64,000 nt of DNA, from positions 48,001-112,000 of the forward strand of contig JAUNVP010000009.1 in NCBI GenBank assembly GCA_030537615.1, read 5' to 3'. The position numbers were made by a program, and so were the translations under genes. The notes under the pieces are model-generated. The model was not told the DNA's origin. It saw nothing but the letters and a program-made list of their open reading frames with translations, and did no database searches. The DNA is from Actinomycetaceae bacterium. Lineage in GTDB: Bacteria; Actinomycetota; Actinomycetes; Actinomycetales; Actinomycetaceae. Shown in pieces: positions 1 to 8,548 of this stretch (its first letter is position 1; every line of letters begins with the position of its first letter).

Positions 1-60
1 CGTGCGCGAAGGAGCAGGCTCAACCGAGCTTTTCTAGGTCCCGAGTTTCACCTATCGACG

Positions 61-1401
61 ATGGATATTTTTGAATCTGCATCGCTGGACACAAGCGGTG
101 TACCCGCATTCGATGAGCGTGCCCCGCTGGCAGTGCGAATGCGCCCCACCGCGATCGATGAAGTTGTCGGACAAGATCACCTCCTCCAATCCGGCTCCCC
201 GCTTCGCCGCCTCTTAGAACCCCAGGATCCGCATCGGGTTGTCTCGTCGGTGGTCTTGTGGGGCCCCCCGGGCGTAGGGAAAACCACCCTGGCATATTTG
301 GTTGCTCGATCATCTGGTCGGCACTTCGAAGAGCTGTCAGCAGTCTCAGCAGGGGTGAAGGATGTCCGAGCGGTCATTGCGGCAGCTAAGCGGCGTCTGG
401 CAACAACCGGGGAAGAAACCGTTCTGTTCATCGATGAGGTTCACCGTTTTTCGCGTACACAGCAAGACGCGCTCCTCCCCGCAGTGGAGAACCGATTCGT
501 CACCCTCATCGCGGCGACCACGGAGAACCCCTCATTCTCAGTAGTTGCTCCGCTCTTGTCGCGGTCTATTCTTCTGACCCTCAATCCATTGACAGATGAG
601 GCGATTAGACAGCTTCTGAACCGAGCCATCATTGACCGAAGGGGGTGTGATGGAACAGTCGAGGTCAGCGATGACGCTGTGGAACAGTTAGTGCGCTTAG
701 CTGGAGCAGATGCCCGCCGATCACTGACCCTTCTCGAAGCTGCTGTGGGAGTTGCTCGCGAACGTGATGCCCACGTGATTTCCGTTGAGGACGTTGCCGA
801 GGCAGCGGATGCGGCAGTTGTTCGCTACGGCGAAGACGAGCACTATGATGTTGCGTCAGCGTTCATTAAATCGATGCGCGGTTCCGATGTCGACGCCGCC
901 CTCCACTATTTGGCTCGGATGCTTGAAGCGGGTGAGGATCCACGATTTATCGCCCGTCGGGTCATGATCTGTGCCTCCGAAGATGTGGGGATGGCTGATC
1001 CGGCGGCCCTGCAGACGGCGGTGGCAGCAGCTCAGGCCGTTGCGCTGGTGGGAATGCCCGAAGCGCGCATTATTCTTGCGCAAGCCGTTATTGCTGTTGC
1101 AATCGCACCAAAATCCAATGCGGCATATCTGGCGATCGACCGGGCGATAGCCGATGTACGAGACGGACGTGCGGGAGTCGTCCCTGCGCACCTGCGCGAT
1201 TCCCACTATCCGGGCGCACAATCGATCGGCCACGGCGATGGTTACGTGTATGCACACGACGAACCCTACGGGATTGCAGCACAACAGTACCTACCCGATA
1301 CTCTCGAAAACGTCACCTACTATGAGCCGACCACGAATGGGTATGAGGCACATGTCACGTCTCGCCTAGCCAAGGTGCGTTCTCGGTTAAAAATGCGTTA
1401 A
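61..1401 (+). CDS. rarA: Replication-associated recombination protein A (RarA/MgsA) AAA+ ATPase
   Basis: Clamp-loader-like AAA+ ATPase that acts at stalled replication forks in the cytoplasm. The 446-residue protein has the full-length family layout. Walker A is GPPGVGKTT near residues 68-76, Walker B is LFIDEVH near 122-128, and a sensor-1 region AATTENPSF lies near 151-159. The C-terminal half carries the RarA helical and tetramerisation region ([21 protein letters not shown]). The ATG at 61 gives the usual short N-terminus before the APLAVRMRP motif. The reading frame stays open to the window edge and there is no clear ribosome site, so an upstream start cannot be excluded. Next to rpsD and alaS, as in many actinobacteria. 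Identification is firm. Confidence 0.95.
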   Translation: MDIFESASLDTSGVPAFDERAPLAVRMRPTAIDEVVGQDHLLQSGSPLRRLLEPQDPHRVVSSVVLWGPPGVGKTTLAYLVARSSGRHFEELSAVSAGVKDVRAVIAAAKRRLATTGEETVLFIDEVHRFSRTQQDALLPAVENRFVTLIAATTENPSFSVVAPLLSRSILLTLNPLTDEAIRQLLNRAIIDRRGCDGTVEVSDDAVEQLVRLAGADARRSLTLLEAAVGVARERDAHVISVEDVAEAADAAVVRYGEDEHYDVASAFIKSMRGSDVDAALHYLARMLEAGEDPRFIARRVMICASEDVGMADPAALQTAVAAAQAVALVGMPEARIILAQAVIAVAIAPKSNAAYLAIDRAIADVRDGRAGVVPAHLRDSHYPGAQSIGHGDGYVYAHDEPYGIAAQQYLPDTLENVTYYEPTTNGYEAHVTSRLAKVRSRLKMR

Positions 1402-1514
1402 ACTCATGTGGTTGCTTCTCGCAACACCTGGGGTCTCAGCCCGTAAGCAGATGCTTTTGAGGTGACCCCGTGCGCATTGCGCATGATTCGTAACAAGAAA
1501 CAGGAAGGCTAACT
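1399..1514 (+). promoter_or_regulatory. rpsD promoter and structured 5' leader
   Basis: A -10-like TAAACT lies at 1399-1404, overlapping the end of rarA. The roughly 105-nt leader holds a perfect 5-bp hairpin (GTTGC 1411-1415 with GCAAC 1421-1425) and a longer imperfect hairpin closed by GGGGTC (1430-1435) and GACCCC (1464-1469). S4 is a known autoregulator of ribosomal-protein mRNAs in other bacteria, so this may be an r-protein leader. That role is inference; the base pairing is seen. No convincing -35 box. A GGAAGG ribosome site lies just before the rpsD ATG. Confidence 0.45.
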
Positions 1515-2135
1515 ATGGCTAATCGTTCCCGCCGTCAGGTGCGTTTGTCGCGCGCCCTCGGTATTCCTTTGACCCCGAAAGCGGTTCGTTACTTCGAGAA
1601 GCGTCCGTACGGTCCAGGTGAGCACGGGCGTGCCCGTCGTCGCCAAGAATCTGACTACGCGGTACGTCTGAAGGAAAAGCAGCGCTTGCGCGCCCAGTAC
1701 GGAATTCGCGAGGCACAGATGCATCGCGCATTCCTCGAAGCTCTGCGCACCGAGGGGAAGACTGGTTCAAACCTCGTTGAGCTACTGGAAATGCGTCTTG
1801 ACGCACTCGTTCTTCGCTCAGGATTTGCGCGCACCATTGCGCAGGCTCGTCAGTTCGTTGTGCACCGTCACATTATGGTTGATGGCAAGATCGTCGATCG
1901 TCCCTCTTTCCGCGTGAAGCCAGGTCAGACGATTCAGGTTAAGCCGAAGTCGCAGACCACTGTTCCTTTCGAGATTGCCGCATCGGGCGTACACCGCGAT
2001 GTGCTCCCCCCGGTTCCGGCCTACCTCGAAGTCGATCTCGAGCGTTTGCGCTCAACCCTCCTTCGTCGTCCGGAGCGTCCGGAAGTTCCCGTTACCTGCG
2101 ACGACCAGCTCGTCGTTGAATACTACTCGCGCTAG
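1515..2135 (+). CDS. rpsD: 30S ribosomal protein S4
   Basis: Primary rRNA-binding protein of the small subunit, nucleating assembly of the 16S 5' domain. The 206-residue length is normal. The N-terminal part (SRRQVRLSRALG, RRRQESDYAVRLKEKQRLR) is the basic S4 region. The S4 RNA-binding fold spans about residues 93-150 (LEMRLDALVLRSGFA, ARQFVVHRHIMVDG). The N-terminus lacks the four-cysteine zinc motif, so it is the C-minus type common in actinobacteria. GGAAGG lies 6-8 nt before ATG. Followed by a strong intrinsic terminator, so it is probably transcribed alone from the leader upstream. Confidence 0.98.
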   Translation: MANRSRRQVRLSRALGIPLTPKAVRYFEKRPYGPGEHGRARRRQESDYAVRLKEKQRLRAQYGIREAQMHRAFLEALRTEGKTGSNLVELLEMRLDALVLRSGFARTIAQARQFVVHRHIMVDGKIVDRPSFRVKPGQTIQVKPKSQTTVPFEIAASGVHRDVLPPVPAYLEVDLERLRSTLLRRPERPEVPVTCDDQLVVEYYSR

Positions 2136-2148
2136 TAGCGCGCGTGCG

Positions 2149-2184
2149 AGCACCCCGGACTTACGGAAAAGGCCGGGGTGCTTT
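2149..2184 (+). terminator. Intrinsic terminator of rpsD
   Basis: Perfect 10-bp stem: AGCACCCCGG at 2149-2158 pairs with CCGGGGTGCT at 2173-2182, with a 14-nt loop and a short T run directly after the stem. It lies 13 nt beyond the rpsD stop codon. Confidence 0.85.
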
Positions 2185-2301
2185 GCCACATACGGTTAGA
2201 CACTATTTTTGGCAGAGCCATTGACCACCTAAAATGAGCATTACCGGCGGTCTTGTACCGCTCGATTGGCCACTGTCCTGGAAGAAAAGTGAGTGAATCA
2301 C

Positions 2302-4986
2302 ATGCGTACCGCCGAAATTGCGAGACGTTGGACTCAGTATTTTGAGCGCAACGACCACGTCATCCGTCCCTCGGTTCCACTCGTATCTCCGGATCCTTCC
2401 ATTCTCTTCACTATTGCAGGAATGGTTCCTTTCATTCCGTACATTGTGGGAACTGAGAAGGCGCCGTGGCCACGGGTCGCATCGGTGCAAAAATGTGTGC
2501 GCACCAATGATATCGACAATGTTGGGCGCACCACTCGGCACGGTACGTTCTTCCAGATGAACGGCAATTTTTCCTTTGGTGATTACTTCAAAGAAGGCGC
2601 GATCGATTTCGCCTGGGAGCTCCTCACCGGATCAGTGGAGGACGGAAATTACGGCCTCGACGGAGACCGCATGTGGGTGACTATTTGGGAAGAGGACGAC
2701 GAATCATATGACGTCCTCACCCGCAAGCTCGGAATGGATCCGAAGCACATCGTGAAGTTGACCCGCGAAGAAATTTTCTGGGATACGGGCCAGCCGGGGC
2801 CGGCGGGCCCCTGCGCTGAATGGCACTACGACAGGGGACCGGCTTACGGCCCGGAGGCCGTGGGCGGAACGGTTGATCCAGGTGGCGACCGTTACCTCGA
2901 AGTATGGAATCTCGTTTTCGACCAGTATCTGCGCGGTGAGGGGTCGGGCAAGGACTATCCTCTCCTCGGCGAACTCGACGAAAAATCGATCGACACCGGG
3001 GCGGGCCTGGAGCGCTTGGCTTTCGTCCTCCAAGACAAACCGAACATGTTCGAAATTGATGAGGTTCGCCCGGTTATCACTGCTGCTGAAGAAATCTCCG
3101 GACGCAAATACGAAGGTGGGGGCGATCCCGAAGACGACGTGCGGATGCGTATTGTCGCTGACCACGTTCGCTCGGCAATGATGCTCATTAACGACGGCGT
3201 CATCCCCGGGAATGATGGGCGAGGCTACGTGTTACGGCGACTCATTCGTCGAGCAGTTCGGTCGATGCGGCTGCTCGGAGTCGACGAAGCAACCCTTCCG
3301 ACGTTGCTGCCGGTCTCTCGCGACGCCATGAAAGCCTCCTATCCTGAGCTTGAAACGAACTGGAGTCGCATCTCTTCTGTGGCTTACGCGGAGGAAGAGA
3401 GTTTCCGGCGCACGTTGACTGCCGGCACCACCATTCTCGATACTGCCGTGCAGAAAGCGAAAGCGCGTACTGGAGCACGACTGCTGTCGGGCGAGGATGC
3501 CTTTGCCCTTCACGACACCTACGGTTTCCCGATCGATCTGACCCTAGAAATGGCGAAAGAACAGGGGGTTGGTGTCGATGAGACGCGGTTCCGTGAGCTC
3601 ATGACCGAGCAGAAGGAACGGGCCCGCGCCGATGCAATGGCGAAGAAATCAGGCCACGTCGATTCGCGTCACTATCACGAACTGCAGAAGAAACTTGATG
3701 GAGCATCGCGCTTCATTGGCTACACCGACGCGATGTCTTCAGCGAAGATCGTCGGAATACTCCACGATGGCGAACCCGCCCCTGTAGTGACGGCTCCAGC
3801 CGACGTCGAAATCGTTCTTGACGTCACTCCTTTCTACGCGGAAATGGGTGGACAATTAGCAGATCATGGAACAATCCGGACCACGGGTGGGGGAATTGTG
3901 GACGTACTTGACGTCCAAGCCCCGGTTCAGGGAGTGTCTGTTCATCGTGGTCGCCTGGTTGAAGGTACGATCGCCGTCGATGAAGCCTGCGTAGCCGAAA
4001 TCGATCGCGAACGTCGACTCGCTATAGCCAGAGCCCATACCGCCACCCACATGGTGCATAAGGGATTACACGAATTTCTCGGTGAAGACGCCACGCAGGC
4101 CGGTTCAGAAAATTCTCCCTCCCGTCTGAGGTTCGACTTCAGACATTCTTCACAGGTGCCGCACGATGTCATGAGTGGTATCGAAGAACGAGTGAATCAG
4201 CGCTTGGCTGAGGACCTATCGATCACCGATTCCGTGACCACGCTCGACCGAGCACGCGAAATGGGAGCAATGGCTCTGTTCGGCGAAAAATACGGTGAGC
4301 GGGTGCGCGTCGTTGACATTGGCGACGGCTGGTCACTCGAACTGTGTGCGGGCACCCACGTCCCAACCACGGGACACATCGGGCGTATCGCACTCTTGGG
4401 TGAAGCCTCCATCGGCTCTGGGGTGCGTCGCATCGATGCACTGGTGGGCGATGGCGCGTACACTCTTCACGCTAAAGAACACGCCCTCGTCTCACAGTTG
4501 ACTTCTCTGTTGGGCGGCAAGTCCGATGATCTACCCGGTCGCGTCGAGACGATGATGAAAAGACTGAAAGACGCAGAAAAAGAGCTGGCGAAGCTCGAGG
4601 AAGCACAGCTCCTCGCCCAGGCTGACGCGCTCGTGGCCAATGCGCAACGCATCGGTCAGTACACTGCCGTCGTGGCGACCATTCAAACGCCTCCGTCGGC
4701 CGACGCGCTCCGCGCCTTGACTCTCGATATCAGGGCGAAGCTCGGCGAGTCAGAACCTGTTGTCGTCGCGGCGATTGGCGTGGTTGGCGAACGTCCGCAA
4801 CTGGTTGTTGCGACGAACGATCGTGCCCGCCAAAGCGGTGCAAAGGCCGGTGCTTTAGTCAAGGTTGGTGCCACCGCACTCAAGGGTGGTGGCGGAGGCC
4901 GTGATGATATCGCCCAGGGCGGAGGATCCGATCCATTGGCAGTATCTGATGCCGCGCAAGCGATTCGACGGGCACTCGACGAGTGA
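2302..4986 (+). CDS. alaS: Alanyl-tRNA synthetase
   Basis: Charges tRNA-Ala with alanine in the cytoplasm. The 894-residue length is typical. The class II catalytic core fills the N-terminal half (FTIAGMVPF, TRHGTFFQMNGNFSFGDYFK). The editing domain carries the zinc-type motif HTATH near residue 579 and CAGTH near 681. The C-terminal C-Ala domain ends with a glycine-rich GGGGGRDDIAQGG. The ATG at 2302 gives the usual MRTAEI N-terminus. An in-frame GTG at 2293 has a better-spaced GGAAG (2280-2284) and is a real alternative. A weak promoter (TTGGCA 2209-2214, TAAAAT 2230-2235) precedes it. First gene of an alaS-ruvX-mltG-aroE run. Confidence 0.97.
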   Translation: MRTAEIARRWTQYFERNDHVIRPSVPLVSPDPSILFTIAGMVPFIPYIVGTEKAPWPRVASVQKCVRTNDIDNVGRTTRHGTFFQMNGNFSFGDYFKEGAIDFAWELLTGSVEDGNYGLDGDRMWVTIWEEDDESYDVLTRKLGMDPKHIVKLTREEIFWDTGQPGPAGPCAEWHYDRGPAYGPEAVGGTVDPGGDRYLEVWNLVFDQYLRGEGSGKDYPLLGELDEKSIDTGAGLERLAFVLQDKPNMFEIDEVRPVITAAEEISGRKYEGGGDPEDDVRMRIVADHVRSAMMLINDGVIPGNDGRGYVLRRLIRRAVRSMRLLGVDEATLPTLLPVSRDAMKASYPELETNWSRISSVAYAEEESFRRTLTAGTTILDTAVQKAKARTGARLLSGEDAFALHDTYGFPIDLTLEMAKEQGVGVDETRFRELMTEQKERARADAMAKKSGHVDSRHYHELQKKLDGASRFIGYTDAMSSAKIVGILHDGEPAPVVTAPADVEIVLDVTPFYAEMGGQLADHGTIRTTGGGIVDVLDVQAPVQGVSVHRGRLVEGTIAVDEACVAEIDRERRLAIARAHTATHMVHKGLHEFLGEDATQAGSENSPSRLRFDFRHSSQVPHDVMSGIEERVNQRLAEDLSITDSVTTLDRAREMGAMALFGEKYGERVRVVDIGDGWSLELCAGTHVPTTGHIGRIALLGEASIGSGVRRIDALVGDGAYTLHAKEHALVSQLTSLLGGKSDDLPGRVETMMKRLKDAEKELAKLEEAQLLAQADALVANAQRIGQYTAVVATIQTPPSADALRALTLDIRAKLGESEPVVVAAIGVVGERPQLVVATNDRARQSGAKAGALVKVGATALKGGGGGRDDIAQGGGSDPLAVSDAAQAIRRALDE

Positions 4987-5453
4987 GTTTTCGAACCGGA
5001 GCACGTGTTGGAATCGACTTTGGGTTCGCACGTATCGGGGTTGCGGTCACAGATCCTCATGGTTCTGTGGTCATTCCCAAATGCACCGTCCGCTTCTCTC
5101 GCTATGGAACTCATCTTGACGAGATAGCTGACATCATCGAAGATATCTCAGCGATCGAAGTGGTCATTGGTCTGCCACGTCATCTCAGTGGTGCAGAAGG
5201 AGCTTCAGCCAAGGCCGCGCGCAAATTTGCCCGTGAACTCGCAGTATTTGTGCCTGAAGTCCGTATTTGTGTCGTCGATGAACGGCTAACATCGAATCAA
5301 GCTCACAGTGATCTCGCAACGATGGGGATCGACAATCGCGCGCGTCGGAATAAAGTTGACCAATTGGCGGCGGCTATTATTTTAGAACAGGCGTTAGACG
5401 TCGAAAAGAACACTGGAAAGCTACCGGGTGAGACAATCCGTCCGGGACGTTGA
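4983..5453 (+). CDS. ruvX: Putative pre-16S rRNA nuclease / Holliday junction resolvase-like YqgF
   Basis: RNase H-fold enzyme thought to process the 5' end of 16S rRNA; older annotations call it a Holliday junction resolvase. At 156 residues it is full length. The first acidic strand is GIDFGFARIGVAVTD near residues 10-24, and the conserved DERLTS motif lies near 98-103. The GTG start overlaps the alaS stop by 4 nt, so the two are translationally coupled. The alaS-ruvX-mltG-aroE order matches mycobacterial gene order. Confidence 0.93.
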   Translation: MSFRTGARVGIDFGFARIGVAVTDPHGSVVIPKCTVRFSRYGTHLDEIADIIEDISAIEVVIGLPRHLSGAEGASAKAARKFARELAVFVPEVRICVVDERLTSNQAHSDLATMGIDNRARRNKVDQLAAAIILEQALDVEKNTGKLPGETIRPGR

Positions 5454-5470
5454 CAGGAGATAAGAGACGA

Positions 5471-7003
5471 GTGACTGATAAGAATCGCGACGCCGGGGCG
5501 ACACCGGGGTATCCGCCACGTCGACCCAATTTCCCGTCACGACGAGAACTCATGCGTCAAAGACGTCTCCAGAGCGAGGCCGAAAACAGCGGTGCCCCCG
5601 TGCGCAAGCCCGATGCATCGGAGACGCCACGAGCCGGGGAAACAGAGAAACCGAACGAGCGGTCACACCGAGAATCGCCGCGCCCTCAAACACACACAGC
5701 CAGCTCATCAACGGCGTCAACACCAGTTCCCGCACCGGCGCCAACAGCTACCGAAAAGCCGGCACCGGTGTCACCATCTGTGCAAAAGCCGACCTCAGCT
5801 CCGGCCGCGCGTCCTCGTCGAACAGAAACGACCGCCGTACCCGAGAGGCCGCCTCGTCGAGTACCGGCTAATGATCCACTGACCACAGGGACGCGTTCGC
5901 GGCGCATCGAAGCCGAACGAAAGAGAGTGCGACGGCGCCGCCGCAATGCGAAGATTCGTACGGCTCTCATTCTCATCGGAGTCGTTGCCCTAATTGCCGG
6001 TTGTGTCTATTTGGCGTGGGGAGCGATTTCAAAGGGAAATCAACCTGAGCCAGAGGCCCTCGATTTTCCCGGTCCTGGATCTGGATCGGTTGAAGTCGTC
6101 GTTAATCCGGGGGACTCCGGTGCAATCATCGGAACTAATCTCATGGACGCCGGAGTTGTGAAGACCCAAGCAGCGTTCCTCACGGCGTGGAATGACAACC
6201 AGGCTGCAGCCTCAATCCAGCCGGGCACGTATACGCTGAAAAAAGAAATGCGCGCCGTTGATGCGCTATCCGCACTCCTTGACGATTCCAATAGAACGTC
6301 GAACGCGATCACTGTTCCACCGGGTTTTACAGCCGCACAGATTTCTGAGCGATTAGCAGCTTTCGGCAAATTCACTACCGAAGATGTGGAGGCTGCGATG
6401 AAAGACAGCGAGGGCATGGGTCTCCCTGAACACGCCGATGGTAACCCCGAAGGGTGGCTTGCACCGGGGACATACGAAGTGCACTCGGACGAGAAACCGG
6501 TTGACGTGCTCAAGCGGATGGTCCAAGCGACCATTACCGAGCTCCAGGAACTGAACGTTCCGGAAGAAGACTGGCACACGGTGCTCACTAAGGCGTCAAT
6601 CCTCGAAATGGAAGTAAATATCGACCAGTATTTGCCGATGGTCGCCCGCGTGATTGACAATCGTTTGACGGAAACTGACGCGTCCACGGTCGGCCTTCTC
6701 AATATGGACTCAACTGTGCTTTATGGATTGGGGCGCTCCGGTGGCATCCCGAGTTACGCCGACACAGAGATTGATACGCCGTATAACACCTACATGCACA
6801 AGGGACTCCCCCCGACTCCAATTGCATCACCGTCGAGAAAAGCGGTGGAAGCGACACTTAAGCCTGCAGAAGGAGACTGGTTGTACTTCGTGACCGTCAA
6901 TCTCGACACGGGTGAAACAAAGTTTGCCCGTACGATTGAAGAACACGAAGCAAACAAACAAGAGTTGCTAGCGTGGTGTGCTGAAAATGAAGGTAAGTGC
7001 TAA
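5471..7003 (+). CDS. mltG: Endolytic murein transglycosylase MltG
   Basis: Membrane-anchored lytic transglycosylase that cleaves nascent peptidoglycan strands. The 510-residue protein starts with about 150 low-complexity residues rich in proline, alanine, threonine and charged residues. A transmembrane helix follows near residues 162-187 (TALILIGVVALIAGCVYLAWG), then a LysM-like segment and the YceG/MltG fold. The presumed catalytic glutamate lies in ASILEMEVN near residue 378. The GTG at 5471 has AGGAGA 10 nt upstream. A TTG at 5450 would overlap ruvX by 4 nt but has no ribosome site. The long disordered cytoplasmic N-terminus is typical of actinobacterial MltG. Confidence 0.94.
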   Translation: MTDKNRDAGATPGYPPRRPNFPSRRELMRQRRLQSEAENSGAPVRKPDASETPRAGETEKPNERSHRESPRPQTHTASSSTASTPVPAPAPTATEKPAPVSPSVQKPTSAPAARPRRTETTAVPERPPRRVPANDPLTTGTRSRRIEAERKRVRRRRRNAKIRTALILIGVVALIAGCVYLAWGAISKGNQPEPEALDFPGPGSGSVEVVVNPGDSGAIIGTNLMDAGVVKTQAAFLTAWNDNQAAASIQPGTYTLKKEMRAVDALSALLDDSNRTSNAITVPPGFTAAQISERLAAFGKFTTEDVEAAMKDSEGMGLPEHADGNPEGWLAPGTYEVHSDEKPVDVLKRMVQATITELQELNVPEEDWHTVLTKASILEMEVNIDQYLPMVARVIDNRLTETDASTVGLLNMDSTVLYGLGRSGGIPSYADTEIDTPYNTYMHKGLPPTPIASPSRKAVEATLKPAEGDWLYFVTVNLDTGETKFARTIEEHEANKQELLAWCAENEGKC

Positions 7004-7833
7004 TGAAACACGCTTACGTGATTGGTTCTCCTATCGCGCATAGCCTGTCCCCAGTGCTCCACAACTCTGCCTATCGAGAGACTGACCTCGATTACGAGTT
7101 CATGCGCCAAGAGGTAACGGAACACGATCTCGAACAATTTATGTCGCAGCTCTCCGAAGAAGTCATTGGGCTCGCGGTGACGATGCCGCTCAAACAGCGA
7201 ATTATTCCGTTACTTGATGTGGTTGAACCTCTCGCGCAAGCCGTCGGAGCAGTCAATACCGTCGTGCCTTCCGGGCGGGTATTGGCGGGATTCAACACGG
7301 ATGTATATGGGATCGTCGAGGCGCTGCGAGAAAGTGGGTCTGCAGACGAACGACCGGAAGCCGTGATCCTCGGTGCGCGAGCGACGGCTTCGTCGGCACT
7401 GGCTGCGCTGGGAGAGCTCCACGTGGGAGCAACGACTGTGATCGCGCGGAGCTTTGCGGGACCGGGGTCGATCACGTTGGCCGAAGCGCGACTCGGAGTG
7501 TCCACGACACATCTTCCCTGGCGCGATACTGAGCGCGCCATTAGTACTCTCGAACGCGCAGATATTATTGTCTCCACCCTTCCCGCAGGCATCGCTGACC
7601 ACTGGGCCGAGCTCTTCACACCACGCTCGGACGCGCTTATCCTCGATGCGGCCTACGATCCCTGGCCGTCGAAGCTCGCGCAGAAGGCCACCAGCGCGGG
7701 AGCACAAGCTGTTCCAGGAAGTCTCATGCTCCTCCACCAGGCGCGTCGTCAGTTCGAACTGATGACGGGCCACGAAGCTCCCACCGCAACGATGAGAAAC
7801 GCTCTGTACGAGGTTCTCCACCCCCATGCCTGA
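7003..7833 (+). CDS. aroE: Shikimate dehydrogenase
   Basis: Reduces 3-dehydroshikimate to shikimate with NADPH, the fourth step of aromatic amino-acid synthesis. The 276-residue length is typical. Substrate-site motifs are present: SPIAHSLSPVLHN at the N-terminus, the catalytic lysine in TMPLKQ near residue 65, AVNTV, and GFNTDVYG. The dinucleotide loop reads GARATASSAL where the family usually has GAGGAA/GAGGTA, so two of the usual glycines are lost. This may weaken or change cofactor binding; the fold otherwise looks intact. The ATG overlaps the mltG stop by 1 nt (TAATG). Confidence 0.94.
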   Translation: MKHAYVIGSPIAHSLSPVLHNSAYRETDLDYEFMRQEVTEHDLEQFMSQLSEEVIGLAVTMPLKQRIIPLLDVVEPLAQAVGAVNTVVPSGRVLAGFNTDVYGIVEALRESGSADERPEAVILGARATASSALAALGELHVGATTVIARSFAGPGSITLAEARLGVSTTHLPWRDTERAISTLERADIIVSTLPAGIADHWAELFTPRSDALILDAAYDPWPSKLAQKATSAGAQAVPGSLMLLHQARRQFELMTGHEAPTATMRNALYEVLHPHA

Positions 7834-8506
7834 CTATGCTCTACTTACCGTCTATCTGCTGGCACTAGCCAGTGCTATTTCAGTGAGCGCATGGGCTGCA
7901 ACAAGTGCACCAACTGTTCTCAAACCCTATTTCACTTCGGAGGGACAACCGGCTCCGACAGCATCGAGTCTGCTCTATTTGACCGCACTTGTGCAGGGCT
8001 TTTCCTTTTTTCTCGCACTGAAGGATCCGTTCATCGCGGCAACCGTGCCGCTGTGCGGATTATTCGCACTGATGATTCTTACTGACAGCGCGGTGCACAA
8101 ACTCCCTAATCGATTGACAGCAATGAGCGCCGGGTACCTGGCCTTTGGAGTATGCGTCGCATTATTTGGGCCCACTCGATTCGACTATCTTGCGCTCGCT
8201 TCATCGGCTGCAGTGGGTGCCCTGATATGGACAGTGCCGCTGTGGATACTTCATCGCGTGGGGGCAGGAGTCGGAGGCGGCGACGTCAAGCTTGCTCCGG
8301 TCATCGGTGCGTGGTTGGGCCTGTATGGAACGGGGATTGCAGCAAGTGGCCTGGGAGCGTCATTTATCTTCGGTGGGGCAGTAGCGCTCATCCTTCTGGC
8401 CACCGGTAAAGTCGGGTGGAAGAGTTCGATTGCATTTGGGCCTGCCATGATTGCGGGCGCACTCGTGACGTGGTTCGCCACCGGCTATCTCGTCTCACCT
8501 GGATAG
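7826..8506 (+). CDS. A24-family prepilin peptidase
   Basis: Integral membrane aspartyl peptidase that removes class III leader peptides from type IV or Tad prepilins. The 226-residue protein is almost all hydrophobic segments. Both catalytic aspartates are visible: LTDSAVHKLPNRL and GGGDVKLAPVIG. It lacks the cytoplasmic cysteine-rich methylase domain of PilD, so it is the short form. It overlaps the aroE stop by 8 nt and sits in the aro cluster, a position seen in other actinobacteria. No pilin genes are in this window, so its substrates are elsewhere. Confidence 0.9.
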   Translation: MPDYALLTVYLLALASAISVSAWAATSAPTVLKPYFTSEGQPAPTASSLLYLTALVQGFSFFLALKDPFIAATVPLCGLFALMILTDSAVHKLPNRLTAMSAGYLAFGVCVALFGPTRFDYLALASSAAVGALIWTVPLWILHRVGAGVGGGDVKLAPVIGAWLGLYGTGIAASGLGASFIFGGAVALILLATGKVGWKSSIAFGPAMIAGALVTWFATGYLVSPG

Positions 8507-8536
8507 AACACCCGCGACTGCGCTCAGTAGCTGTGA

Positions 8537-8548
8537 CACACTGGATGC
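8537..8548 (+). promoter_or_regulatory. Possible leaderless promoter of aroC
   Basis: CACACT at 8537-8542 resembles a -10 hexamer (one change from TACACT) and ends exactly 6 nt before the aroC ATG. No Shine-Dalgarno sequence precedes the ATG. The same spacing recurs at gmk, fmt, hisE, pafB, DUF3866 and pepN in this window. No clear -35 element. Confidence 0.35.

Noticed and set aside
856..1284. A 142-residue minus-strand frame inside rarA
   Set aside because: Shadow of the conserved rarA C-terminal region, with no features of its own.
6040..6702. A 220-residue minus-strand frame inside mltG
   Set aside because: Serine-rich shadow translation of mltG; no start signals and no recognisable domain.
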